The notes beneath the pieces were generated by a model, which was not told the origin of the DNA, did no database searches, and saw only the letters and a list, made by a program, of their open reading frames with translations. 64,000 bases of DNA from contig NZ_JAAOLY010000009.1 in the NCBI RefSeq assembly GCF_011601275.1, positions 62,001 through 126,000 on the forward strand. Direction: 5' to 3'. This stretch comes from Janthinobacterium lividum (GTDB taxonomy: Bacteria > Pseudomonadota > Gammaproteobacteria > Burkholderiales > Burkholderiaceae_D). The translations under genes were made by a program, and so were the position numbers. The stretch's first letter is position 1; every line of letters starts with the position of its first letter. Positions 1-8,425 of the stretch are shown here, piece after piece.

Positions 1-1025
1 GACCGGTGGCGGCGCGCGCCTTGCTGGCCCGCTTCGGCTTGCCGCCGGCCATCTTCGCCGCATCATTCGAGGTCTTGCGCGAGGTGGTGCCGGCCAGCGT
101 GGCGCGCGCCATCGTGCAGCCGCCCAAGCCGGTGGCCAACAGCCAGCTCGCGCTCACCCTGCAGTGGCTGCAGAGACCCGGCAACGCCGTGCTGACCCTG
201 GCCGATGCCGCGTATCCGCCGTTGCTGCTGGAAATCGCCGATCCGCCGCTGTTGTTATATGTGCGGGGGCGGGCGGAACTGCTGTCGCGTCCCGGCGTGG
301 CCATCATCGGCAGCCGCAATGCCAGCGCGCAGGGCATGCAGAATGCGGCCGCCTTCGCGCAAGCCTTGAGCGCGGCGGGATTGACCATCGTTTCCGGGCT
401 GGCGCTGGGCATCGACACGCATGCGCACGAGGGCGGCTTGCGCGGCGCGGGCGCCACCGTGGCCGTGATCGGCACGGGCGCCGATCTGGTGTATCCACGC
501 CGCAACCTGGATCTGGCGCAAAGAATCGCCGAACACGGCTGCATCGTCAGCGAGTATGCGCTGGGCTTGCCGGCCATGCCAGGTAACTTTCCGCGCCGCA
601 ACCGCCTGATCAGCGGCCTGGCGCGCGGCGTGCTGGTGATCGAGGCGGCGGCGCAATCGGGTTCATTGATCACGGCGCGCCTGGCCGGCGAGCAGGGGCG
701 CGACGTGTATGCCTTGCCCGGCTCCATCCATGCGACGTTGGCCAAGGGTTGCCATGCGCTCATCAAGCAGGGTGCCAAGCTGGTTGAGTCGGCCGATGAC
801 GTGCTGCAAGAGCTGCAGTGGCTGGGTGGCATCCCCGGCGTGCCGGCGGCGGTGGAAGACGAGACGCCGCTGCTGGCCGCGCTGGGCCACGATCCTCTCG
901 ATGCCGATACCCTGGCCGCGCGCAGCGGCCTGGCCATGGGCGCGCTGATGGGCGAATTGCTGGCGCTGGAGCTGGCGGGGCGGGTCGAACGCTTGCCGGG
1001 AGGACTGTTTCAACGCTGCAAATGA
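1..1025 (+). CDS. dprA: DNA-protecting protein DprA (5' end outside window)
   Basis: DprA binds incoming single-stranded DNA during natural transformation and loads RecA on it; it acts in the cytoplasm. The reading frame is open from the first bases of the window, and the first in-frame start (GTG at 6) falls inside the N-terminal helical domain of the family, so the true start lies upstream. The Rossmann-like core is clear: VAIIGSRNAS near residue 97, SGLALGIDTHAHEGGL near 130 and FPRRNRLISGLARG near 195. A C-terminal winged-helix-like segment (DPLDADTLAARSGL) follows. smg and topB come next on the same strand, a common betaproteobacterial order. The family assignment is secure. Confidence 0.95.
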   Translation, partial: PVAARALLARFGLPPAIFAASFEVLREVVPASVARAIVQPPKPVANSQLALTLQWLQRPGNAVLTLADAAYPPLLLEIADPPLLLYVRGRAELLSRPGVAIIGSRNASAQGMQNAAAFAQALSAAGLTIVSGLALGIDTHAHEGGLRGAGATVAVIGTGADLVYPRRNLDLAQRIAEHGCIVSEYALGLPAMPGNFPRRNRLISGLARGVLVIEAAAQSGSLITARLAGEQGRDVYALPGSIHATLAKGCHALIKQGAKLVESADDVLQELQWLGGIPGVPAAVEDETPLLAALGHDPLDADTLAARSGLAMGALMGELLALELAGRVERLPGGLFQRCK

Positions 1026-1119
1026 CAGCTTGTCACTTGTGTGGCGGCCTTGCCGCACGGGCGCGCTTTGTCTGTGCGCACCCTTGTGTCTTAGCGAGCT
1101 TAGCTGCTAGAGTAGAGCC

Positions 1120-1584
1120 ATGTTCGATATCCTGGTGTACCTCTACGAGACTTACTATCGCCCCGATGCCTGCCCCGAGCCGGCAGTCCTGGCGCGCAAA
1201 CTGTCGGCCGTCGGTTTCGACGACGTGGAGATTTCCGAAGCGCTCGTGTGGCTGACGGACTTGAACGCCATGGCCGGCGTTGAACAAATCCTGACGGCCA
1301 GTTCCACGGGCACGCGTTTCTATGTACAGCAGGAAAGCGACGTGCTGGGCACGGCCGCCATCGGTTTCATCCAGTTCCTCGAAAGCGCCAAGGTGCTCTC
1401 GCCGCTGCAGCGCGAAATCGTCATCGAACGGGCGCTGGCGCTCGACGAGGCGCCCGTGTCGCTGGGCAAGCTGAAAGTCATCGTGCTGATGCTGCTGTGG
1501 AGCCAGGGCAAGGAACCGGACGCCCTGATGTTCGACGACTTATTTGTCGACGACGAAGATCTCCCGCCGCGCTTATTGCACTAA
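1120..1584 (+). CDS. smg: Smg family protein (DUF494)
   Basis: This 154-residue protein belongs to the Smg/DUF494 family, which is found next to dprA and topA/topB in many proteobacteria and whose biochemical role is unsettled. The start [13 protein letters not shown] and the mid-section with [12 protein letters not shown] are family hallmarks. It has no signal peptide or membrane segment, so it should be cytoplasmic. The gene lies 94 bp after dprA and may be co-transcribed with it. The protein ends in an acidic tail ([16 protein letters not shown]), as usual for the family. Length is normal. Confidence 0.9.
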   Translation: MFDILVYLYETYYRPDACPEPAVLARKLSAVGFDDVEISEALVWLTDLNAMAGVEQILTASSTGTRFYVQQESDVLGTAAIGFIQFLESAKVLSPLQREIVIERALALDEAPVSLGKLKVIVLMLLWSQGKEPDALMFDDLFVDDEDLPPRLLH

Positions 1585-1867
1585 TATATACCCATATTCT
1601 TCGCTGTCTGCCCGACCCTGGCGCCGCTGCCGCGCCATCCCCTTTACTATGTGCTGCACCAGCGCGCACGCCAGGCCATTGTGTTTGCGCCTGCGCATTC
1701 TTGCTTGCAGATAACTTGCCGAATTCTTCAATAGGCGCTTATCATTGGCCGCTTGACAAGACCACAAGTCACTGTGCCTTGCGCAGACAAAAGCGTCGGC
1801 GCCTGGCAATGCACTGTATGATGCGCATGCTGAAACTATCCTAGAGCATTTTTCGAGACTAAAAAAT

Positions 1868-4534
1868 ATGACAAAAACCCTCATCATCGCCGAGAAGCCT
1901 TCTGTCGCGAACGATATCGCGAAGACGCTTGGCGGCTTTACCAAGCACGATGAGTACTTTGAATCGGATGAATACGTCCTGTCGTCGGCGGTCGGCCACT
2001 TGCTGGAGATCGCCGTACCGGAAGAATTCGACGTGAAGCGCGGCAAATGGAGTTTCGCGCACTTGCCGATGATTCCACCGTATTTCGCGCTGAACCCGAT
2101 CGCCAAGACGGAAGCGCGCCTCAAAGTATTAAACAAGCTGATCAAACGCAAAGACGTCACCACGCTCATCAACGCATGCGATGCGGGGCGCGAAGGCGAG
2201 CTGATTTTCCGCCTGATCGCGCAAAACGCGAAAGCCAAGCAACCGGTCAAGCGCCTGTGGCTGCAGTCGATGACGCCGGGCGCCATCCGCGACGGTTTCT
2301 CGCACCTGCGCAGCGACGAGGAAATGCTGCCGCTGGCCGATGCTGCCCGCTGCCGTTCGGAAGCCGATTGGTTGATCGGCATCAATGGCACGCGTGCCAT
2401 GACGGCGTTCAATTCGAAAGAAGGCGGCTTCTACCTGACGACCGTGGGCCGCGTGCAAACGCCAACACTCTCCATCGTCGTCGAACGCGAAGACAAGATC
2501 AAGAAATTCGTGCCGCGCGACTTCTGGGAAGTACGCGCCGAATTCGTCTGCGCGGCCGGCATCTATGAAGGCCGCTGGCTCGACACCAAGTTCAAGAAGG
2601 ACGAGAACGACCCGGAGAAGCGCGCCGAGCGCCTGTGGAGCAAGACGGCTGCCGACTCGATCGCCACCGCCTGCCGCGGCCGCCAAGGCATCGTCACGGA
2701 AGAATCGAAACCGACCACCTCGATGGCGCCGGGCCTGTTCGACCTGACCAGCCTGCAGCGCGAAGCGAACTCGCGTTTCGGCTTCTCCGCTAAAAATACC
2801 CTGGGCCTGGCCCAGGCGCTGTACGAAAAGCATAAGGTGCTGACGTATCCGCGTACCGATTCGCGCCACCTGCCGGAAGACTACATGCCGACCGTGCTGC
2901 AGGCGCTGGAAACGGTCAAGGAAAACAGCAACTACCACCAGTTCGCCAAGCAGATCATCGACAAGGGCTGGGTCAAGCCGAACAAGCGCATCTTCGATAA
3001 CACGAAGATCTCGGATCACTTCGCGATCATCCCAACGACGATCGCGCCAAAGAATTTGTCCGAGCCGGAACAAAAATTGTACGACCTCGTCACGCGCCGT
3101 TTCATGGCCGTGTTCTTCCCGCCTGCGGAATTCCAGGTCACCACGCGCTACACGGAAGTGTCCGGCCATCAGTTCAAGACTGAAGGCAAGGTCATGACCA
3201 ATCCGGGCTGGCTGGCCATCTACGGCAAGGAAGCGTCGACGGACGCCGACAAGGAAAGCAATGGCAACGGCAACCTGGTGCCCGTCGCCAAGGGCGAGAA
3301 AGTACAGACGGAAAGCGTCAACGCCAACGGCCTGGTCACCAAGCCGCCAGCGCGCTTCACTGAAGCAACCTTGCTGTCGGCCATGGAAGGCGCCGGCAAG
3401 CTGATCGACGACGACGAGCTGCGCGATGCGATGGCTGGCAAGGGCCTGGGCACGCCAGCGACGCGCGCAGCCACCATCGAGGGTTTGCTGACGGAACGCT
3501 ATCTGATCCGCGAAGGCCGCGAACTGATTCCAACGGCCAAGGCGTCGCAGCTGATGACCTTGTTGAAAGGCCTGGGCGTCAATGAATTGACGGCGCCGGA
3601 GCTGACGGGCGAGTGGGAATACAAGCTGTCGCAGATGGAAAAAGGCAAGATTTCGCGCGAAGAATTCATGCGTGAAATCGCGCAGATGACGCAAATCATC
3701 GTCAAGCGCGCCAAGGAATACGACAACGACACGATCCCGGGCGACTACGCTACCCTGGAAACGCCATGCCCGAATTGCGGCGGCGTGGTGAAGGAAAACT
3801 ACCGTCGTTTCGCCTGCACCAAGTGCGAATTCTCGATGAGCAAGACGCCGGGTTCGCGCCAGTTCGAAATCGCCGAAGTGGAGCAGTTGCTGAAGGACCG
3901 CACCATCGGCCCGCTGCAAGGCTTCCGTTCGAAGATGGGCCGTCCGTTCGCCGCCATCCTGCGCATCGTGCGCGATGAAGAGATCAAGAATTTCAAGCTG
4001 GAATTCGATTTCGGCCAGAACGACGAGAGCGAAGATGGCGAAGGTGTCGATTTCACGGGCCAGACGCCCGTGGGACCTTGCCCCAAGTGCAACGCTGGCG
4101 TGTACGAAATGGGCCTGGCCTATGTGTGCGAACACAGCGTCGCCAAGCCGAAGACGTGCGACTTCCGCAGCGGCCGCATCATCTTGCAGCAGGAAATCTT
4201 GCCGGAACAAATGGCAAAACTGCTCAACGATGGCAAGACGGACTTGCTGCCGGGCTTTGTTTCGCAGCGTACCCGTCGTCCGTTCAAGGCTTTCCTCGTG
4301 CGCGGCAAGGATGGCAAGGTGAGCTTCGAGTTTGAAGAGCGCAAGGCCAAGCCAGGCGCCAAGACCAAGGCGGCAGCTGCCGAGGTCGAAGGCGAAGAAG
4401 GCGCGGCGCCAGCGAAGAAAACGGCCGTCAAGAAAGCGCCAGCCGTGAAAAAAGCGCCGGCGAAGAAAGCTGCGGTCGTGAAAAAGCCGGCCGCCAAGAA
4501 GGCGCCGGCGAAGAAAACGGCAGCGGCCGAGTAA
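1868..4534 (+). CDS. topB: DNA topoisomerase III
   Basis: This is a type IA topoisomerase that decatenates and relaxes DNA by a transient single-strand break. The TOPRIM domain is at the N terminus (IIAEKPSVAND near residue 6; NACDAGREGE at 102-111 supplies the acidic metal ligands), and the catalytic tyrosine is probably Tyr327 in LTYPRTDSRHLP. The C terminus carries zinc-ribbon-like elements (CPNC and CTKC near 634-655, CPKC near 738). At 888 residues it is longer than E. coli TopB, partly because of the zinc elements and a final 40-50 residue Lys/Ala/Pro-rich tail. The 283 bp in front (1585-1867) holds no gene I can support and no convincing promoter. A strong terminator follows. Confidence 0.97.
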   Translation: MTKTLIIAEKPSVANDIAKTLGGFTKHDEYFESDEYVLSSAVGHLLEIAVPEEFDVKRGKWSFAHLPMIPPYFALNPIAKTEARLKVLNKLIKRKDVTTLINACDAGREGELIFRLIAQNAKAKQPVKRLWLQSMTPGAIRDGFSHLRSDEEMLPLADAARCRSEADWLIGINGTRAMTAFNSKEGGFYLTTVGRVQTPTLSIVVEREDKIKKFVPRDFWEVRAEFVCAAGIYEGRWLDTKFKKDENDPEKRAERLWSKTAADSIATACRGRQGIVTEESKPTTSMAPGLFDLTSLQREANSRFGFSAKNTLGLAQALYEKHKVLTYPRTDSRHLPEDYMPTVLQALETVKENSNYHQFAKQIIDKGWVKPNKRIFDNTKISDHFAIIPTTIAPKNLSEPEQKLYDLVTRRFMAVFFPPAEFQVTTRYTEVSGHQFKTEGKVMTNPGWLAIYGKEASTDADKESNGNGNLVPVAKGEKVQTESVNANGLVTKPPARFTEATLLSAMEGAGKLIDDDELRDAMAGKGLGTPATRAATIEGLLTERYLIREGRELIPTAKASQLMTLLKGLGVNELTAPELTGEWEYKLSQMEKGKISREEFMREIAQMTQIIVKRAKEYDNDTIPGDYATLETPCPNCGGVVKENYRRFACTKCEFSMSKTPGSRQFEIAEVEQLLKDRTIGPLQGFRSKMGRPFAAILRIVRDEEIKNFKLEFDFGQNDESEDGEGVDFTGQTPVGPCPKCNAGVYEMGLAYVCEHSVAKPKTCDFRSGRIILQQEILPEQMAKLLNDGKTDLLPGFVSQRTRRPFKAFLVRGKDGKVSFEFEERKAKPGAKTKAAAAEVEGEEGAAPAKKTAVKKAPAVKKAPAKKAAVVKKPAAKKAPAKKTAAAE

Positions 4535-4551
4535 TCGGGCGCCAGCCAAAC

Positions 4552-4580
4552 AAAAGCCAGGGAGTTCCCTGGCTTTTTTT
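4552..4580 (+). terminator. intrinsic terminator of topB
   Basis: A perfect 12-bp inverted repeat (AAAAGCCAGGGA and its complement around a 2-base centre) ends in a run of seven T. It lies 17 bp after the topB stop. The A-rich 5' arm could also serve the converging minus-strand gene that ends at 4613. Confidence 0.9.
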
Positions 4581-4612
4581 ACGTCCCGATTTTCTTGGCG
4601 TTAGTCTGACGT

Positions 4613-5344
4613 TTAGTCGAGGTAGTCGGAATACTCGCGCTGCGCGTAGTTCTGCAAATTCGCCCACGGCTGCGCCTTGCTGACGGTCGGCTGCAGCTTG
4701 ACGTCGACCCGGCGATAGAAGGTGTTGGCGCGGTCGCCGCTTTCGATAATCAGCGGAATCTGCTTTTGCTCATCCCACAGGATGCGCTGGAACACGCCAT
4801 TCTTTTCCACTTCGCGCCAGCGCGCGCCCGTCACGTTCGACGCCTGTTTCGACAGCGGCATGGCGGCCACCAGTTTCGGGTCCAGCAGATAAAAACTGTT
4901 CTCCCAGGAACCGTCGAAATTGACGTTCTCGTACTCGGCCTTGGGGATGGCGACGACGATCTTGTCGTGCGCATCGATGTATTCCACGCGCACGGTGTTC
5001 TTTTCCAGCATCACGTGGCGGGGAATCAGCACGGGATTGAAGTGCTTGTGCTCATGCTGCGTGGCCTTCAGCGCCACTTTGGCGTTGTCGCCATGTTTGT
5101 GGCCCGCATGCGCGTCCGTCGACGGCGCCAGCACGCGCTCGACCCATACGTGGCCGGGGCGGCGCAGCATCTTTTCTTCGTAGCGGCTCTCGCGCGTCAC
5201 GCCTTCCGGCGTCAGGACGCGGCTGTAATAGGTGATGCCCAGGTCCAGGTCGGCAGGAGCGGAAGGCGGCGAGGCGGTGGGGGCAGCTTGCGCGCTGGCG
5301 GCAAAGCCGGCGGCGAGGAGGATGGCGATCAGGGACGATTTCAT
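4613..5344 (-). CDS. periplasmic protein of unknown function, His-rich
   Basis: I do not recognise the family. The 243-residue product starts with a clear Sec signal peptide (MKSSLIAILLAAGFAASAQA, cleavage near residue 20), so it should be periplasmic or outer-membrane associated. Residues 79-101 contain six histidines (DAHAGHKHG and TQHEHKH), suggesting a metal-binding loop. The rest is soluble, with VERVLAP, RVEYIDAHDKIVVAIP and NTFYRRVDVKL segments that look like beta structure. It is the last gene of the alkaline phosphatase operon, 74 bp behind the second phosphatase, so it may serve phosphate scavenging or metal supply to the phosphatases. That role is inferred from context only. Confidence 0.75.
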   Translation of the reverse strand: MKSSLIAILLAAGFAASAQAAPTASPPSAPADLDLGITYYSRVLTPEGVTRESRYEEKMLRRPGHVWVERVLAPSTDAHAGHKHGDNAKVALKATQHEHKHFNPVLIPRHVMLEKNTVRVEYIDAHDKIVVAIPKAEYENVNFDGSWENSFYLLDPKLVAAMPLSKQASNVTGARWREVEKNGVFQRILWDEQKQIPLIIESGDRANTFYRRVDVKLQPTVSKAQPWANLQNYAQREYSDYLD

Positions 5345-5365
5345 GTTGTTGCCTTTACGTGCAGA

Positions 5366-5393
5366 GGGGCGGAGGGCCTACGCCATCCGCCCC
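5366..5393 (-). other. hairpin between phosphatase gene and last operon gene
   Basis: GGGGCGGA and TCCGCCCC form an 8-bp GC-rich stem around a 12-base loop in the 74-bp gap. No T run follows on either strand, so it is more likely an mRNA-stabilising or partial-attenuation hairpin than a full terminator. Confidence 0.4.
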
Positions 5394-5418
5394 GGTGGGG
5401 TTGCCGTGTTGATGTGGA

Positions 5419-6831
5419 TCAGAAGCCGAAAGCCGCCTTCAGCAAATCAAACACCTTGGTGTTGTCCAGGGTGCCCTTGAAGGACTTGGCGCCGGCACCC
5501 GTGGCCAGCAGCTTGACGTCGCCGCCGCCGTGGGTTTCGCTGGCCAGGCGCACGCCTGTTTCCTGCAGATAGTTGTCTTTCAGTGCCGTGGCGCTGTCGA
5601 CGTTGCTGCGCAGGTCAGGGCGGTTGGGGCCATTGCCGAACACCAGGGTGGTGTAGGTATTGCCATCGGCATCCTTGCTCGGCTGGTTATCCTTGTAGCC
5701 GCGGTTGATGTCGAGGATAGGATTGCCGCGCTTGCCGTAGCCGTTGAAGGCCAGAGTGTGGTCATGGTCGGCCGTGACGACGATCAGGGTATTGGCCAGG
5801 GTCGGATCGGTTTCCTTGATCTTGGCGATGGCGGCCTTGATGGCGTCGTCGAAGGCGATGGTGTCCGTCAGCGCGCGCTTGGCGTTGATGCCGTGCAAAG
5901 CGTGATCGATGCGGCCGCCTTCGACCATCAGGAAGTAGCCGTTCGTGTTTTTCGACAGCAAGTCGATGGCCTTGAGGGTCATTTCCGACAGGCTAGGCTG
6001 GGTCGCGCCTTCGCCCAGCGGCGGCGTGGCCGTGCGGTCCAGTTCATATTCCAGGTGGCTGCGGGTGCTGTACAGGCCGATGAATTTCTTGCCGCTCTGC
6101 GCTGCCGCCATTTCCGCTTTCGTCGCGGCCACGGTGTAGCCCTTGGCTGCAAGTTCCGTCAACAGGTTGCGGCCATCGGCGCGGCCATACTTGTTGCTGG
6201 TTGACCAAGGCGTAAAGTGGTTGCGGCCGCCACCCATCAGCACGTCGACGCCATCGCCCAGGGCCGCGTTGTAGCCCGCGCCGCCTGGCACCGCTTGCGC
6301 GGCGATCGCGTATTGCGCATTGCGGTTGCAGATGTGCGAGAAAGTCGTTGCCGGCGTGGCGTGCGTCAATTCCGTGGTGGTGATGGCGCCCACGGCCTTG
6401 CCCTTGGCTTTCGCCAGTTCCAGGATGGTCGGTGCGCTCTTGCCGCCGGCCGGGCAATTGTCCACGCCCAGGTTGCCGTTGGCGTCGCGGCCGGGTTCCT
6501 TGGCGATCGTGTCCTGCGCCATCGAGATGACTTCATTGTTCATCTTGACGCCGGTCATGTAGGCGGCCATCGATGGCGCGCTGTCCGTCGTTTGCGCATC
6601 GTTCGAGAACGTCTTGATGCGCGCCGTACGCTCCAGCGTGTCCATCGTCAGGCTGCCGTCTTCCTTGTACTGGTAGATGCGCGCGGCCGTCACGACGGAC
6701 GGACCCATGCCGTCGCCGAGGAAGAAGATGACGTTCTTGGCATCGGCGGCGTAGGCGCCGTTGGCAACGCTGGCGGCCACGAGCGTGGTCAGCAGCGACA
6801 GTTTCAAGGCAGGTTTCAATGCGAGTTTCAT
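5419..6831 (-). CDS. alkaline phosphatase, secreted
   Basis: This PhoA-superfamily phosphomonoesterase (470 residues) releases phosphate from organic esters in the periplasm or outside the cell. A signal peptide ends near ANGAYA. The metal site shows as NVIFFLGDGMG, the nucleophile serine lies in TTDSAPSMAAYMTG, and metal ligands are in VEGGRIDHALHG and VVTADHDHTL. The ATG at 6831 is chosen because the only longer start is a TTG at 6843. It lies 28 bp behind a paralogous phosphatase and shares several near-identical DNA blocks with it. No promoter is visible in the gap, so it is probably transcribed from the Pho-box promoter upstream of the first gene. Confidence 0.93.
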   Translation of the reverse strand: MKLALKPALKLSLLTTLVAASVANGAYAADAKNVIFFLGDGMGPSVVTAARIYQYKEDGSLTMDTLERTARIKTFSNDAQTTDSAPSMAAYMTGVKMNNEVISMAQDTIAKEPGRDANGNLGVDNCPAGGKSAPTILELAKAKGKAVGAITTTELTHATPATTFSHICNRNAQYAIAAQAVPGGAGYNAALGDGVDVLMGGGRNHFTPWSTSNKYGRADGRNLLTELAAKGYTVAATKAEMAAAQSGKKFIGLYSTRSHLEYELDRTATPPLGEGATQPSLSEMTLKAIDLLSKNTNGYFLMVEGGRIDHALHGINAKRALTDTIAFDDAIKAAIAKIKETDPTLANTLIVVTADHDHTLAFNGYGKRGNPILDINRGYKDNQPSKDADGNTYTTLVFGNGPNRPDLRSNVDSATALKDNYLQETGVRLASETHGGGDVKLLATGAGAKSFKGTLDNTKVFDLLKAAFGF

Positions 6832-6859
6832 GTGCTTGTCCAATTCGATGTCTTGGTGA

Positions 6860-8320
6860 TTACAGTCCGCCGGCGGTCTTGACCAGGCCGAATACTTTGG
6901 TGTTGTCGATGGTGCCCAGGAAGGTCTCCGAACCCTTGCCGATGGCGCCCAGGAAGACGTCCGTGCCGCCGTGGGTTTCGTTGCCTGCCGCCGTGCGGAT
7001 CACCGCTTCCTGATGATAGGTATTGGCGCTGGTGACGGTTTCATCGAGGCTGGCCATGGCGGCGCGGCTCGATTGCGTGCGGTTCTCGCCATTGCCGAAG
7101 CCGATGATCGAATACGGTGCGCCGTCCAGGTCTTTCTCGACCGCGCCGGTGACGTAGTTCTTCACCACGCCCAGCACGCCAGGGTTGCCGGCAGCCGTCT
7201 TGCCCGTGCGCTTGGCGTAGCCGTTCAGTACCAGGGTGTGGTCATGGTCGGCCGTGACGACGATCAGGGTATTGGCCAGGGTCGGGTCGGTCAGCTTGGC
7301 TTTGTCGATGGCGGCCTTGATGGCGTTGTCAAAGGCGACGGTGTCTTGCAGCGCTTTCTTGGCCGTCGTTTCGTGCAGCGCATGGTCGATGCGGCCGCCT
7401 TCGACCATCAGGAAATAACCCTTCTTGTTCTTGGCCAGCACGTCCATGGCCTTGGTGGTCATTTCCGCCAGGCTAGGTTCCTTGGCCGCATCGCGGTCCA
7501 GGTCGTAGCTCATGTGGCTGGACGTGAACACGCCGAACAGGCGCTCCGTCTTGGCCGCATCGACGGCCTTGAAGTCAGTGGCCGTGTTGGCGACCGTGTA
7601 GCTCTTCGCTTTCAGTTCGGCCAGCAGGTCGCGCCCGTCGGAACGCTTGCCGCCATCCTTGAACGGCTTGAAGAATTGCGCGCCGCCGCCGAGGACCACG
7701 TCCAGGCCGGCGGTGCCCAGCGCGCTGTTGTAGCCCGTGCCGCCTGGCACCAGGGCCGCGGCGATATCGTTTTCCAGGTCGCGGTGGCAGATATGCGAAT
7801 AGGTCGCGGCCGGCGTGGCGTGCGTTACGCGCGCCGTGCTGACGACGCCGGCGGCAAAGCCCTTGGCCTTGGCCAGTTCCAGCAAGGTGGTGGCGGGCGT
7901 GCCGTTGCCGGTGCCGCATTTGTTGACCAGCTTGTTGCCGTTCGCATCCGTGCCCGGATCGATGGCGACCGTGTTGGCCGACATGGAAATGACTTCATTG
8001 TTCATCTTGACGCCGGTCATGTAGGCGGCCATCGATGGTGCGCTGTCGGTCACTTGCGCGTCGTTCGAGAACGTCTTGACGAAGGCTGTTTCCGGCAGGG
8101 TGTCCATGGTCAGCGAACCTTCTTCGCCCACCGAATAGATGCGCGCGGCCGTCATGGTGGTCAGGCCCATGCCATCGCCGAGGAAGAAGATGACGTTTTT
8201 CGGCGGCGCTTCAGCCACTGCCTCTTCTTTTTTAGCGTCGCTGCCGCAGGCGGCCAGCATCAGGGTGATGGCGACGCTGCAGCCAGCGACGGAAATTTTT
8301 CTGCGTGTCATGTGGTTCAT
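6860..8320 (-). CDS. alkaline phosphatase, predicted lipoprotein
   Basis: A second PhoA-superfamily phosphatase (486 residues) with the same motifs as its neighbour: NVIFFLGDGMG, VTDSAPSMAAYMTG, VEGGRIDHALHE and VVTADHDHTL. Its N terminus carries a lipoprotein signal ending in LMLAACGSD, so it is probably lipid-anchored, unlike the downstream paralogue. The frame is open back to 8386, but that start would put the Pho box and likely promoter inside the gene, so the ATG at 8320 is preferred; an ATG at 8311 (MTRRKIS) is equally possible. It is the first gene of a three-gene operon. Having one anchored and one released enzyme is a plausible division of labour (inference). Confidence 0.92.
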   Translation of the reverse strand: MNHMTRRKISVAGCSVAITLMLAACGSDAKKEEAVAEAPPKNVIFFLGDGMGLTTMTAARIYSVGEEGSLTMDTLPETAFVKTFSNDAQVTDSAPSMAAYMTGVKMNNEVISMSANTVAIDPGTDANGNKLVNKCGTGNGTPATTLLELAKAKGFAAGVVSTARVTHATPAATYSHICHRDLENDIAAALVPGGTGYNSALGTAGLDVVLGGGAQFFKPFKDGGKRSDGRDLLAELKAKSYTVANTATDFKAVDAAKTERLFGVFTSSHMSYDLDRDAAKEPSLAEMTTKAMDVLAKNKKGYFLMVEGGRIDHALHETTAKKALQDTVAFDNAIKAAIDKAKLTDPTLANTLIVVTADHDHTLVLNGYAKRTGKTAAGNPGVLGVVKNYVTGAVEKDLDGAPYSIIGFGNGENRTQSSRAAMASLDETVTSANTYHQEAVIRTAAGNETHGGTDVFLGAIGKGSETFLGTIDNTKVFGLVKTAGGL

Positions 8321-8356
8321 CCGGCTAGGTTTGAAAGAGCTAGCAAGATAACAATC

Positions 8357-8378
8357 CAATGTGACGCCATCATGACGC
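8357..8378 (-). promoter_or_regulatory. putative Pho box (PhoB site)
   Basis: On the minus strand there is an 11-bp-spaced direct repeat, CGTCAT-N5-CGTCAC, followed by ATTG. It resembles the known Pho box (two TGTCA-type half sites 11 bp apart). A third GTCAC lies just upstream (8381-8386). A TATCTT hexamer a few bases downstream would serve as -10, with the phosphatase start at 8320. Position, spacing and gene function agree. Confidence 0.7.
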
Positions 8379-8425
8379 TGTGACACGTTTTGCGACGCCG
8401 CTATGCCATCGCCGTGCTTGTTGTT

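Noticed and set aside
1585-1867. Possible promoter in front of topB (TTGACA at 1753, TATGAT at 1817)
   Set aside because: The two hexamers are too far apart to belong together and neither has a good partner at 16-18 bp.
2129-4549. 806-codon open frame opposite topB
   Set aside because: Antisense shadow of topB, low-complexity Arg/Leu/Phe composition.
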